NCBI GenBank assembly: GCA_030770545.1
Contig: CM061105.1
Coordinates: 6,865,001-6,929,000, forward strand
Source of the DNA: Macropodus opercularis
Taxonomy: Eukaryota; Chordata; Actinopteri; Anabantiformes; Osphronemidae
Length of the DNA stretch: 64,000 nucleotides
Direction of reading: 5' to 3'
Made by a program: the position numbers and the translations under genes. Below, piece by piece: positions 40,214 through 53,073 of this stretch; position 1 is the first letter of the stretch, and each line of letters begins with the position of its first letter. The notes below the pieces were generated by a model, which had not been told where the DNA came from, made no database searches, and saw only the letters and a program-made list of their open reading frames with translations.

Positions 40214-43200
40214 CTAGGAAGCAGTGACTCCTTCCCACTCCACCAGATACTGAACCTTGCCATCGAGGGTGACTCGTCGGGCCAGAACTTTGTATTTTTC
40301 CCCACAAGCCAGTCGCCCTGCTGCTCCAAAATAGCTGCTGATGGAGCTCTTGAGGTGGGAGAGCTGGCTGTTGGGGTCCATGCCGTGAACTATGTCTGCT
40401 GAGTGAAGTCCTGGCAGGGTGCTCCGCATCTCTGCTGTTGAAGTGTTCATGTCTGAATGGCTGAGAGGCGGGATATCCAGGTTGGGGGGTTGCCGCCGTG
40501 GCCGCCCTCGTTTCCTTTTTAAAGGTAGTGAGGAAACAGGCATGATGCAAGCTGTGGTGCGCATCTTGTTGGAGCTACAGAGACTGGAGGATGTTTGACA
40601 GGAAGCGATAACAAAACAGAGGGAATTATTCAAAATGAATTATGTATTCAGATAAAATATGATATGAGGTATGATTGTGTATATTATAGGATGACCAGTC
40701 TATTATTGTTGGAGTGTTTGACCATGTAACAAACTGTCAGTGTCCTAGTGTCAGAAAGAACCTTTTTAAAGTTCATGTCATATAAATAGGTCATTGCTAC
40801 AGTCAAATAGTAGACACACCTGGACTGTCTTGAAAAGCTAGTTGAGGTAGTTTCTGAAGTGCTCAGGGCTCCTATGGATTCAATGTCTGAGGTTCGTGCT
40901 GAAAGTAGAGACCTGTCCGGCCTGCTGCTAATTAAAAAAAAAAAAAAGTAATAAAAAAAAATAAAACAGGGGTTATAAGAACTATAAAATAAGGAAAACA
41001 GCTGTGATTTCTATTCACTTTACAGATTACATTTATTATATGATCTATATTACACATAATTTTCCAATAGTTTGGAATTGGAATGATTAGTGAATAGTGA
41101 TTTTGTAAAGATTTAATTAAATAATAATTAACAAAATACTAAACAATGGTTAGCTGCAGCTTTAACTTCACCCCTAAACACTTGTTAACAACATTACTTT
41201 GCTTACTTACTTGATAGATGTAAGGTGATGCAATACATGGGGCTCTACTGGTTGAGGCTTTCGTATTTGCTGCCAAAAGAACAAAAAGCACCTCCCAGTT
41301 GGTTCAAGTCAAATCTACTTCCACAAACATCTACAAATGAGGTTATATGGGAAGGTTTCTTCCCAATGATTATGCACCAAAAAAAGCTACAAAATAATAT
41401 AATACCCCCACAACTATGCATAAAGTTCACGCCCATTAAGACGCGTACAAATACACACACCTGGGTCACAAGTTCACTGGAACGATGTGGTTTAGCCAGT
41501 CTCTCAAGAGAACGTGCTCCTTGCTTCCTCTTTTTCTTTTTCTTCTTCTTGTTTGTCCCATTGATTAAAGTACTGCAAGTTCCAAAGAAACAACACCACT
41601 GTTCTTCAGCAGTTTCACAAGATGGCATTGGTATTTTTTGTCTCTCATTCTATCATTAGATCAACATATTTGAAAATTCAAGAGTTTACAACTATGGATT
41701 TTACAGACATGTTACCAGACACTTTTTATACCACAAGCTGCTGTGTAAACAGATGTCACAATTAGAAATTTCAAAACATAACTTCAGTATGTCTTACCTC
41801 AACCCAGACAGGGGTTTTGATGACTTGCATCCCTTTATGGTGATTTCATGTGAAGCTCTCTCCATCGATCTGCTGGTTGGCTCATCTGAGTTGGGAGGAG
41901 CAGGAGGGATACGGATTCTCAGGCCAAACAAGTGCTTCTTTTTCTTTACCTCCTTCCCCGACATAAACCTAAAAAAGACAGAACAACAAGAGTCAGCGGA
42001 GCGATTTCAATATAATTACTAGTTAAATGGCAAAGAGAACAACCTACGTGGTGCTGTTGTTGTTTAAGGTTTCCAGGATATTATCATATCGCTCTGATCT
42101 TGGTGTTTTTGCAAGCTGTAGACACAGGTAGGAAAGCAGGTTAACAAACATAAACCTGCAAAGGAAAATATTAAGATGATCAACATTATAAAGGTTTCAA
42201 ATCCAAATTGGCAGCTGTGTCTAATTGAACACAGTAAGAGATTGACAGGAGGATTTTGTGGCCTTCAGTTAACTCAAGATGTACTATAGAATTTACGCTA
42301 AAACAATCTTTGATTCAATGACCTAAACACAGCTCGCCTTAATGTTTCATTAATTCTTCTTTCCATAGCAAATGAACATTGACATGTTGTCTCTTTACCT
42401 CCCCGACCTGCAGCAACTCCCAGTTATGGTTGATGTAAGCCATCAGGTCCATCTCAGAATCAAAATACTTTTTCTTATGGATCACACTCAAGTTGTAGAG
42501 GCTCAAGTGTGCAACATCCTCCCTGCAACAGTTTAGTAGAAATGAGTTTTCTTTAGTCAGTTAAAAAAAGAACACCAACAACATGAGAACACACACTCAC
42601 ACACCTCATCAAGGGTCTCTAGTATTTAGTGTTACAAGTGGCACTTTTGTTAAAACCTCTTCTCCATTCTTGTGCATTTCATTAATCAATACCTTTATTT
42701 TAAAGACCTTGTGTGTCAAAGGTGAACATACATCTTTAAAATCAATTACCATCTGAGGGGTAGTCGGCTGAGGTACTCTGGCCCACCATTACAAATGGAA
42801 CAAATGAACAGGTAAAACCTGAAGTTAAAAACACACACAAAATACATTTAGTTTACTTAACCTGCTGTTGCAGTTTCCTGATAATTTACCAGGTGACATT
42901 AATCGATCATTATTAATTATGTTATCAAAACGGGGGGAGAAAGTATTAATATTGTTAATGTGCCTTTGTGGTGGGAACGGTCACACACAAAATACATGTA
43001 GAAATGAAAAAACTAAATATGATTTTGCTCCCCCCAAGAGCAGTTTTCAGTTATTTGTTTTATTTTTTACATAATGTTGGAGTTTGTGAAAATGTATCAG
43101 TACTGTTACACAGTCTTCATGTACTGTTGCAACTTGGTATTGTACAATCATATAAACATCAACTACTTAATATAAACATATTTTCAAGTTGCAGTATCCA

Positions 43201-43532
43201 CACCTATCTCCGTAAAGCATGGGCATCTGTAAGCAATGGAGACAGGCCTCATGGAACCACTGATGACACCTGTTACACTGCAACATCTTCAGGTACCAGC
43301 TACAAGGAGAAAGACAGAGCGTTTAATACCATATATAATATTGAGTCTTTTAGGTTTTCTGTAGAAAGTTGTGTACTTAAAAACACTCTATATACACTGT
43401 GTTACTCACTCTCCTGGGCCTCCACAGTAGCAGTAACACTGCTGCATGTTCGTCTTGTGGCCCTGGTCCCACACCAGTTGGTCCACGGCGTATGGCAACG
43501 ACACATGCAGCCCCACGTGCTGTCTTTGCTGT

Positions 43533-43569
<37 letters not shown>

Positions 43570-46500
43570 CCTGCTGCAGGAAGCCTGTAGCAGTTGCTCC
43601 CCTCCTATGTGCACCCCCAATCTGTACAGAACACAGACAAAAGCATGTTTACAAAAAAAAAAAACCTATGTACACACAAATTCAAAATTTACTTCAGATT
43701 CATCCTTCATCTAACTCATTATTTACTTTATTTGTACAGCAAAATGGACAAACAATGGCAATTCATCAAGTAGACAAACCCTCAATGAACAACCAAAAGT
43801 AAAGATTTGATAGAGATATACTCAATGCAATAACTATACCTTAGGTATTGAGCCAAGCTCACACTCTGAGCAGAGCCACTTGTCGTCAGAGTCAATGACA
43901 GAGGCATCAATGATGGGAGAGTGGCACAGCTGATGGTAGCCTAAAAGACAAATATTTACAGTACATGCATGTCCGGGATCATGATCTAACAAATTACTAT
44001 GAATTAGCGACAAATAATAGATAATATAAACATTCAACATAAAAGCAAGAATAAATTACCAAAAATGTTGTAGTCCACATAAACACCAGTGAAAATGTAG
44101 TTTAGAGACTAGGAAAAAAAAAAATATCCCCAAACAATATTGTGCCAAAAAAGCAATTTCCTCTTGTCTTAGATACATTTGATTTGCTACCCATTTCATT
44201 CCAAAAGCACAAAGTTCGTTTGGGGAAAAATGCACTCTCTGGACTCAGTGGAGCTAGTGAGGTACTTGCAGGAAGTCAGGAAGTGCACAAAAAAAAAAAC
44301 AAGAATTTTGTATAGTATTGGTTCTCGTCACATCCACATGTGAGGAAAGAAGCTGGGATTTTTTCAGAAATGCAGTATCTAAGATATTCTTTTCACAAAT
44401 AAAAGATTTAAATGATATTACACAAGTCTTTGCAATGTGAAGCACAGCCTGGTGGTTGCTCCTTTTACACCCAATCTCATTTTAAAATTAGCCAAAAATG
44501 CGGGACCGTTTATTTTATGTATTTTTGAGTGTTGTTTAACCTTTGCGTCAACATTTGTTTTTGAGCATTAAATTATAATTCATTATATTAAAATACAATT
44601 CAGATCGTCTTTGAAAATCTGAAAGCATGAACTGTACCTTGTCCACACTTGTCACAAATGACAATCTCATTGGGTTCATCTGAAGCTTCATCCTGGCATA
44701 TGGAGCATACAATATCATCCTCATCATCATCCTCATCATCTTCATTCCCTAAAATAGAGAGAGAACTTCAGGACAAAGAAGCATAAATCATTCACAACTA
44801 CATGCTACAGTGACCTGTAGAATAATTTTACCAACAATTAAAAAGGAGACAATTAGACCATTTCTACAGACCCTTTCATCACATACACACTGGAATCCGA
44901 ACACGTCAGGACTTTAAACGTGTGAGCTGCAAGTGAAAACTAGAACCTCTGAGGTGTCCTGCACAGACATCAAACAGGCATCCTCCAGCAAGCTACCCAG
45001 TCCTAATTCATTCAAATCCAAAGTGAGTTGAGTGTGAAGTTATTTGAAATGTTAGCCATATCAAGCGAGTCGGTGCGTTGGCATCTTAGATGGGGAATAC
45101 AAACTGCTTTCTGCTAAATTGTTTATAATGCTGATGCACCAAAGTCACTGGATAAAAAAAGTGAGAGTGCACATCAGAAGAATAATGTCCAGTTGGTGCT
45201 TCTTGTGTGAACACAAAACACTCTGGAGATAGGTCAGAATGCATACGTGAAAGAGACTTGAGATTAAAGAAACTAAAGAAAGATGGAGAGGTTGGTTTAT
45301 ATGTACTTTGATGCACTGACAAAACTAAATGTAAAAGTGCTTTAAGAATATATGGTACAACTAACTCATTACAGACTCAATATTCTGTCTCATAGTTAAC
45401 TCACCTTCATTTCTACATCACTGAAGCCATGTGAAAGCTTCAACCACTGGAGGTCAGCAGAAAACAAGGTTTGCTGCAGTGGTCATTTGTCATAAGCTCA
45501 ATCAGTGTGTACTTGTTGGGGTCACGGTAAGCTGTACTACCAAAGCAAGTCCATATACTGTACATGTATTTGATCCGAATGACTGGAAGTATTTCGCCCT
45601 CACAGACCGTGTGCCTCCCTTTTTGCTCATGTAACATATAGACAGTTCCTTTTTGCTCTGCTGATGATAGACACTGGACAGTTAACTGTCACCAACAAGT
45701 GTAGAAAGATAAGTAAGACAAACCAGGGTGTGGACAGAACATTACAAATGAAAGATTCTGAGCAAAATCATTATCAAAATAGACATGAAGCCCAGCAATG
45801 AAATATTTTAAGATAACCTGCAAATTCATGTAACTATTCATTAATGTAACTCTTAAGGCTGACGGTACTTACCTGTCTGGATATCTTTCCAAAGAACCCA
45901 AGATTTTGAATGGTCCTCAAAAATTACAAAGCACCGCTGCTTGTCGTGATCTATCTGAAAAGACATTTTAAAGAAATAGACTAATAAATGTGATGAACAT
46001 AAATATAGCACCAGAAGATGTGCTACCACATACTAACCTTAGTGATTCTCCCTAGGTAGAACAAGCCATCAGACCACCTGGCCAAGACCTCCTGTCCCTC
46101 TGTAAACCTGGCAGCCATGCTGTCTTCCCCATACTCACCCCTAGCAGAAAGGCTTGTTGGGGACAAAGACACAGCCTGCTGCCTTTGGGACTGAGCTCTG
46201 TGGTGGACAGACAGGTGATCCACAACCCCCGAGTCTCTGAAAAACAGCAGAGCACTAGTAATTACACAAGTAGTTCTCAGTAACTGATTTTATTTCATTG
46301 AGACAAAATGTACAAGCCAAGCAAAGACTGATGTTTAGCATCCATAGAAAATATAATTTTGTTCAGTTTACAAATACTATAATCTGCAACATTTCTTTAT
46401 TTTCTTTATAACGTATCACTGACATCTGTGCATCTTCTCTGAAAAAGAGTAAAATGACAATGGAAGAAACAAAACTACTCTGTGTGATTACAGAAAAACA

Positions 46501-46965
46501 GTCAAAGTAAACTGATGAAATTAAGACTTAATTGGTATTTAACCATAACAGAACAATGCTAAATGGTTACAAATAAAAACGTAACGGTTTCACATTTACA
46601 TGCAACTGGATGTTAGTGCCCGTGTCAGTTATAGCTAAACCAGTCTGGTATTGGATGTGTTCAGCCTTCAGCAGTGAGCTAGCAGAGCGCTAGCAGTTAT
46701 CTTTCTGTTGCCTTGTATCCTTCCTGCTCGTTGAGCTCGTTCCCTTTGTTCGGACACAGAATCAATGTCACATTACAAGAAAGGAAAAGGGGCCGTACGA
46801 AGCAACGCAGGTCACTGGGATAATGTTTAGTGTATTTAAAAAGTTAGCTAAGAGGCCTGATGGTTAGCATTATTATCCAGCATGCACAGCCGTGGCGCGG
46901 GCCAGGTCGCTGACCGTCGGACCCACACCCCCCAACGGGAGGAAAACATGACAACAATACCTCAT
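40214..46965 (-). CDS. mtf2: Metal response element binding TF 2 (Polycomb-like 2), PRC2 accessory factor
   Basis: Mtf2 reads H3K36me3 through its Tudor domain and recruits PRC2 to CpG islands. Coding exons (minus): 46965-46961, 46236-46038, 45954-45873, 44748-44638, 43940-43840, 43621-43410, 43299-43204, 42818-42750, 42522-42399, 42115-42048, 41968-41798, 41572-41461, 41269-41211, 40927-40820, 40583-40214; 628 residues in frame (human 593). Domains: Tudor about 46-96 (EGQEVLARWSDGLFYLG), PHD1 about 109-160 (VCSICQDE...WLCSEC), PHD2 about 224-282 (QQCYCYCGGPGDWYLKM), winged-helix region with SGKEVKKKKHLFGLRIR, and the Mtf2 C-terminal domain SSYFGAAGRLACGEKYKVLA. The first exon codes only ATG-AG, as in human (MR|D). 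Unlike human it has an acidic run before PHD1 and an eleven-residue glutamine tract between the PHD fingers. Head to head with dipk1a. Confidence 0.96.
43529..43576 (-). repeat. mtf2: CAG repeat coding for polyglutamine in mtf2
   Basis: Eleven consecutive CAG codons on the minus strand (43567-43535), flanked on both sides by a GAA and further Gln codons. The repeat is in frame within the exon 43621-43410, about residues 185-195. Confidence 0.95.
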
Positions 46966-47984
46966 TCGGTCCCCTCCGCTTCAACAACTAACTCGTGCGA
47001 CGAAAAACTTAATATGACTGCCCGCTGCTGTCCCGCTCCCTCGGTCGTCTAATCTAATAAAACGCGTGTCGCTAAAAGTTGCTGGGCTTTGCGTCTGCTT
47101 CAGAAAATAACAAACGGCTCGTTTTCACCGAGCACGTTCGCCATTTTGGTTTCCCGCTGTCGACCAGGGAGCATTGTGGGAAGCGCTTAAACGCCTGCTG
47201 CTGGTCGTCTCGCTGCGACGCTCGCATTTTTTTCAGACATTTGAAAATGTAGGCAGGGCATTAGCCAAGATCAGCACGTCCGCCCCTTAAAGAAGCAAAA
47301 GTTGTGTTTGTTTACAGTCTAACACATCATCTTTGCCACTGAGATCGCGCTGCTCGAGGAGGTAGAATAAACACGTCGTCACTTTTGTTAATTGCGGCCG
47401 TACATGTATGCTCGTGTGATCATATTGTTTGAGTATTTTTGCTCATTGCTGTCACACGCTGGAGCCACGTCTTGTTGATTTGACGGGTCGTTTTAAATTT
47501 AGATGTGATGCCCGGAAGTTGTTTGGTGTTTTGGTTCCAAATGCACAATGCGGCTTTTATTTTGAAACACGGCCGCGGCTTTAGAGTCACGTCAAGCAAT
47601 CGCTCATAAAACAATGACAATCCCACAGCATGAGTTACACTTTGACAACCAGTTTCCTCAGTGGAGCCGAAAGTGGTAGACGACCGCGTTGCGCCTGCGC
47701 CCTGAACCTTCTCCAGCCTCAGATATGTTGCTTTGCTTGAAATTGAGCAGCTGCTGCAAAGACGAGCGGAGGCGCAGGCAAAGTGCAATATCAAAGCGAT
47801 CAGCACGGACGAGACGGCTCGAGGATCGGCGGCTGGGGATCGGACCGAGGTTGGAATCGGGTGACACGGATACGTTTGTGCCTGTACGCGAGTAAACGAG
47901 TCGTTTCGAGCAGAAGGCGCTTGCTCCCGTGCATTTTGGATGATCTCTCCCCAGCTCCACGTATTGAGATGATCTATTTTTGTG
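46966..47984. promoter_or_regulatory. Shared CpG-rich divergent promoter of mtf2 and dipk1a
   Basis: The two start codons are about 1.0 kb apart and point away from each other, with CpG-rich sequence between them. At 47140-47149 the minus strand reads CCAAAATGGC, a good YY1 site. At about 47169-47182 it reads TTCCCACAATGC, close to a ZNF143 site. Both are typical of broad bidirectional promoters. The left part is mtf2 5' UTR and the right part (from roughly 47.6 kb) dipk1a 5' UTR; exact starts cannot be read. Confidence 0.6.
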
Positions 47985-50900
47985 ATGGCGAAGGGTCTGA
48001 TTCCACGCGCCTGGGTGAAAAAGTCTTTCTACTTCCAGGTAATATCATTGATCGATATGTCTGTGGGTGGTATCAGAGCCACAGCAGGCTGACAGCTGGC
48101 TGTAAACACGTTCCTCCTCTGGCTGCTCCGGTGGTCACTGTGTAAAATACCTGAGGAATGTTGAAAGACTGACGGTGTTTCTGCTGACACACACACTGTG
48201 GTTAGTACAGACGGGGCACGGGCCTGCATCGGAGAGTGTGTGTAGTAGGTGAGGACAAACTGTCATGATAATCGGGTTTATCACCCAAGTTAGGGTGGGA
48301 TCTGCGTTGGATCTCTCTGTTCCCCGTGTTTAAGTTTACATTTGACGGAGAAGCTGTCAGCACTTTCACACTTGGCTGTTTCATCGCCTTCATTCAAGAT
48401 TCTAATGCTTCTGGTTTGTCTGGTTTGCCCCCAGCACAGTGAGGAGCATTGGTAAACTGGAGAGAATACAGGCATTTAGGGGTCTGTAAACAAATGACTG
48501 CACCATAACGCACAACGCATCACATTTCTGATATCTAACGTTCTCTGAAAACTGGGAATTGTGGGACTCAGTAGGTGCAACATGCTGACAGAGTAGATTT
48601 CATCAGGCTTTACCCAGCATCAAATTATACAAGGTAGTTTTTTCCATCTGCCTCCTGGGCTGGATAGTTCAGCAAAATGTGCCTCAATTAGGCTACGTGT
48701 CACCAAGGTACCACGCTCTGTTGCCACACACCACACAAACTGTGCGGCGAATGCTCGTGTGTGTCTTTTAATTACAAGAATGAAAACAGCCTCTGTAGTT
48801 CAGGGCTGACGCGACATGTTAGTAAAAGTTTCCCTCTTTTGTAGCCAGCTCAATTAAGTTTAAAAAAGTAAACGTCCTTCCCTGTATTTAGGTGAAAAAT
48901 CAACCCAACAAACTGGTCAAACATATAATCGAGCTGCTGCTGGCGTCACACCAACGTTTTTGGCAGAGACTGGACTGGTTTCTGGGTTGCGCTAAGGTCC
49001 ACAGTGTCCTTCTAAGAAGCAAGATCAGAAGGTTGTTTAATTATTTTGAAACAGGTCTGTCTTTCCTCGGTCAATGTGCCATGATTGACTGGGTCATATG
49101 TTTAGGCCTTATCAAAGTTATTCAGTAATCCCGCCAGTAAGCCTGTTGTTCAGAAATCATCCAATACTTAAACTGTACGTGACAGATGCAGCTACTTAAT
49201 TTAACCTTTTTCCCCAAGTCCCCAGCATGAAATCCTGATGGCAGCTTTGACAGCGACAAGCTGCTTCATCAACAATATATGAAGATGTGATACTGCAGCT
49301 CTTTTGTAACTGGATTATAACACAGTCAATACTTGATGAGGGTTAATGCTATGTAAGAGAATCTAACTGCTGACAGCTGGTAACCCTACAGTTTGCACTG
49401 GCTTTTGAACTATGGGGCAGTTCATTCAGCACTAATGTTTTTTTGTCTACATTTATCTCCAGCTCCTGTTATCGTGAGTATTGACATGAGTGTCTTCCAG
49501 CATCAACTTCAACCTCATCTGTGTGTTACTAATATCGTTGTAGCTTTTCTTTACTTAGGTCCAGTAATTAAATTGTTCTATTTCTGTATATAGTCTACAT
49601 AGTATTGAATTCTTTGCATGAGCTGAATTAGGTTTATCTGATGTTTTTTCAGCTCAGACAGTCAGTCAATACATATTGCGTGCACGAAAAAGGAGACACT
49701 GTTAGGGAGCACATGGAGTTAATTAAGTATTAAACCCTGCTGCTCAGGTTTCACTTCTTCAATTTAAAGGTTTCAGTACTTGTTTGCACAGACACAAAAT
49801 GTACACGGATAATTCAAAGTCATTTGTTTGTTCTAAAGTGTCTCTCCCACTGTAGTGCGTGAGTTTATTTCCCCTCCCCTGGTGCCATCTGTTCCCTCCC
49901 TGGTGGCCCCAGTATTGGTTCATGTCTTCAGAAGACTGTTAATACAGCCTCCTGCCTCCAAAGACACTTTGCGGCAACAGAAATGTGAAGGAGGAAATAA
50001 ATGTTTCTTCCGTATCCTCCCTTTGCTTTTCTTTGAAGTCTGTAGTTCACTGTGGTGCGAACAGATTATATGGAAAAGCCCTGAGTCTAATTATGGTTTG
50101 ATCATTTCAAAACTCCTTAAAATCATTTTGTTAATTAGACCGGTTTGTGTGAACGTGAATCTGATGCATGTTTTATGGACACAGAACAGAAAGCTCTTCT
50201 GCGCTGTTTACACACCACAGCCATGACACCACATCAGACATAAAAAGGCTTGTGACTTGGTCCCTGCCTCAGTGGGTGCATATTTTGTTGGGATTTGGAA
50301 ACAGTTCTGAAGCAGAACAGAGAATCACAGCTCTCTGCCAAAATACACACAACATAAGCTGTTTTTTGCCATGTGATCAGAGTGAGAATCACAAGTCACT
50401 TCATCCTCCCAAGTGCAATTAGAGTCCTTGGAGGAGAAATAACTGCAATTTTGTTTTGGCTGAACTCACATTCTGCGGCTGAGACGGCGAGTTTGACCTG
50501 GATTCTTCTCCACTTTGTCTTTTATTTTGTTGCTTCGCAGTAGTAGTTTGATTAAGGGATTTGTGAACCCACTTATATAAGTTCAAGGCTTTGGAAAGGG
50601 TTTATCTATGCAGTGTTTGTCTGTGGGATGTTCCACCATTTATTTCCAGATTACAATATCTCAACCTCTGTGACAAAGATAACAATTAAATGTTTATGTG
50701 ACATTCTTCCACGTGCACGGTCTACTCTGCAGGTGGATTATTTTACAATGACCAATTAAATATTATTTGAACTTATTCAGTTTCTGTTCTGCTGTGTTTG
50801 CCCCACATAGGCTCGGATCTCCTTTGTTCGGGTGAAGTACCTGTTCCTCACATGGCTGACTGTGCTTGTGGGGAGCTGGGTTCTCTACGTGCAGTACTCC

Positions 50901-52513
50901 GTCTACACAGAGCTGTGCAGAGGACACGAGTGCAAGAACGCAATTGTGAGCGATGTGTTTTGTTCATTCAGCTCATTCTTCTGGTTTCAGTTTGACTATG
51001 GTTAAAAGTCACAAGGGTTTCTGGCGTGAGTCTATGGGGGCATGAGAAGAAGCTCTCACATGTCTGACTGTGTGGAATACAAAGTTCAGTTTTACTCTAA
51101 ATATGACTCTTGTATGCGTTGTGTTGCTCTTAAAGTGTGATAAATACAGGAGAGGAATCATTGATGGATCTGCCTGCAGCAGTCTCTGTGACAAAGAAAC
51201 ACTCTACATAGGCAGGTGTCTGTCAACGTTGCCAAACAACCAGGTAGGAAACAAACAGTGTGTATGTTTTCTGTAGTGAGGAGCCAGTGATTGAGGCACG
51301 ACTGTGCTTCTGAGACGATCATGCTAGTTTGTCTGGTTCTGCTCTGCTGGCCAGGTTTACACTGGAAGCTGGGGAGACCATGATGGGATCATCCGCTGTA
51401 AGTTAGGGGAGGTTGTGCACTATGAGCTGGGTGAGGAGCCAGAGCCAAGGAGAGAGACCCCTGTGTTTGACAAACCCACCAGAGGTACTTCAGTGGAAAA
51501 GTTCAGAGAGATGGTTTTTAATCACCTCAAGGTAAAGGAGCATGCGTTAGATGAAGTCTAATCTGTGGCACTAACAACCGCGTAAAGTCTTGCATTTGTC
51601 TCCATCTCTCAGTCTAAGCTCGGGGAGCAGGCCAACCTCGCCAGCTTCGTCAGCCAGATATTGTCTGTCGCCGATGGCAACAGAGATGGACAAGTGTCTC
51701 TGCCAGAAGCCCGCTCTACGTGGGCCCTCCTGCAGATGGACGAGGTGAATAAGAAGTGTTCCTCCCATATGATCTCCTTTTGACTTGTGAATGAAAGATC
51801 TTAATGAACCGTTATCTGCTTGGTTCCTTGAGGTGTTGCTGGGCCTGCTGCTTCAGGACCGTGGACACACTCCTCGCCTCCTCGGCTACTGTGGGGACCT
51901 TTACATGACAGAGCGAGTCCCCTATGGGCCTCTGTATGGCTTGGCTCTCCCATGGCCCCTTGTATCGTGGGTACCTGGCAGTGTGCAGCGCAGTATGGAC
52001 CAGTGGTTTACCCCTTCGTGGCCCCGCAAAGCCAAGATCTCCATGGGTCTGCTGGAGCTGGTAGAGGACCTCTTTCATGGCACCTACGGAAGCTTCCTCA
52101 TCTGCGATCTCACCGCGCCGCACTTCGGTTACACCGACCGCCACGAACTCCGTCTTACCAACACCCAAACCATTGTTCCTGAGGATCAGTTCAGACGCAC
52201 CATGCGAGTGCTTAAGTGTGAGACGGATGCTGACTGTGTGTATGGGGTGGACTGCAGGACGCCCTGTGATGTGGTGGAGAAACGGTGCAGAGAGGAGCCA
52301 GTGCAGCCGAACTTGGCAAAGGCATGCAGCGCCCTGAAGGACTATCTTCTGCGAGGGGCCCCGTCAGCGATGAGAGAGGAATTGGAGAGGCAGCTGTACG
52401 CCTGTATGGCTCTCAAAGGCAACGCTGGACAGATGAACATGGAGCACTCACTCATCCTTAACAACCTGAAAGCTCTGCTGTGGAGGCAGATCTCACACAC
52501 AAAGGACTCGTGA
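47985..52513 (+). CDS. dipk1a: Divergent protein kinase domain 1A (Fam69a)
   Basis: Type II membrane protein of the ER with a cysteine-rich, divergent kinase-like lumenal domain. Exons: 47985-48038, 50811-50945, 51136-51243, 51355-51531, 51613-51744, 51833-52513. They join in frame to 428 residues, exactly the human length. The short cytoplasmic start MAKGLIPRAW is followed by a membrane segment at about 28-50 (YLFLTWLTVLVGSWVLYVQ). Cysteine motifs include ELCRGHEC and DGSACSSLC. Residues 179-190 (DGNRDGQVSLPE) form a canonical EF-hand loop. The C-terminal half shows FTPSWPRKAKI, LVEDLFHGTYG, CVYGVDCRTPC and the conserved end MEHSLILNNLKALLW. Intron 1 (2.8 kb) is the only long one. The chosen ATG has G at -3 and +4; an out-of-frame ATG lies 16 bases upstream. 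Confidence 0.96.
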
Positions 52514-53067
52514 CAAGGGGAACCTTCTGAAGCCCTATTGGAGTCAGCTCCTCACACGAAGCTGAGTATTAAAGATGCTGTGATCTAGGAGTAGCAAACT
52601 TACTGACGTTATCTTGAGTAACTCTTGATGCTGTATGAACCAACTGATGGAGAGTCGACCTTCTCTTTCACATTGTCAGAAAACACGTTTGAGTACTTGA
52701 ACTGAATGACTGCATGCTGTCATTAGTCTACTGTATTATTAACCATACTGGAATGTTATGGCAGCAGTGCTGGATTAACAGACTTGTAAACAGATTTCAT
52801 TGAGCTGAGAGACTAAAGTGCATGAAGCTGATATTTGTCTGGGCAAACATGGTCATGTGTTCTTTCACATTTCTGAAACGGACTAAATTATATAGCTGCT
52901 GCTGTCACATAATTTCAAAGTGTTGAGTCTCTAATCAAACTCACAAAACTATCAGTGTTTTAGTCTTGCTACAGATTTTACTAGAATTCAGCCCCAAACC
53001 TACTGGTGTCTAAAAATAAACAAAATATTATTTTAAGTCTATAATATCCTAAAATAGTGAAGATTTC

Positions 53068-53073
53068 AATAAA
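53068..53073 (+). terminator. dipk1a: Candidate poly(A) signal of dipk1a
   Basis: AATAAA about 555 bp after the dipk1a stop codon. A nearer ATTAAA lies at about 52567. About 0.9 kb of non-coding sequence separates it from the 3' end of the convergent rpl5. Confidence 0.5.

Noticed and set aside
41225..41659. 144-codon plus-strand frame
   Set aside because: Antisense to two mtf2 exons (41211-41269 and 41461-41572); its phenylalanine run is the complement of the lysine-rich Mtf2 segment.
42968..43714. 248-codon open frame on the plus strand with a leucine run
   Set aside because: It is antisense to the mtf2 exons at 43204-43299 and 43410-43621, and its Leu/Cys/Ala runs in different frames are the complement of the CAG repeat. 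No family resemblance.
47783..48145. 120-codon plus-strand open frame around dipk1a exon 1
   Set aside because: It reads through the dipk1a donor at 48038 and overlaps the true frame. Only the upstream ATG at 47969 is kept, as a possible uORF.
51812..52168. 118-codon minus-strand frame inside dipk1a exon 6
   Set aside because: A shadow of a long coding exon; the plus-strand frame matches Dipk1a throughout.
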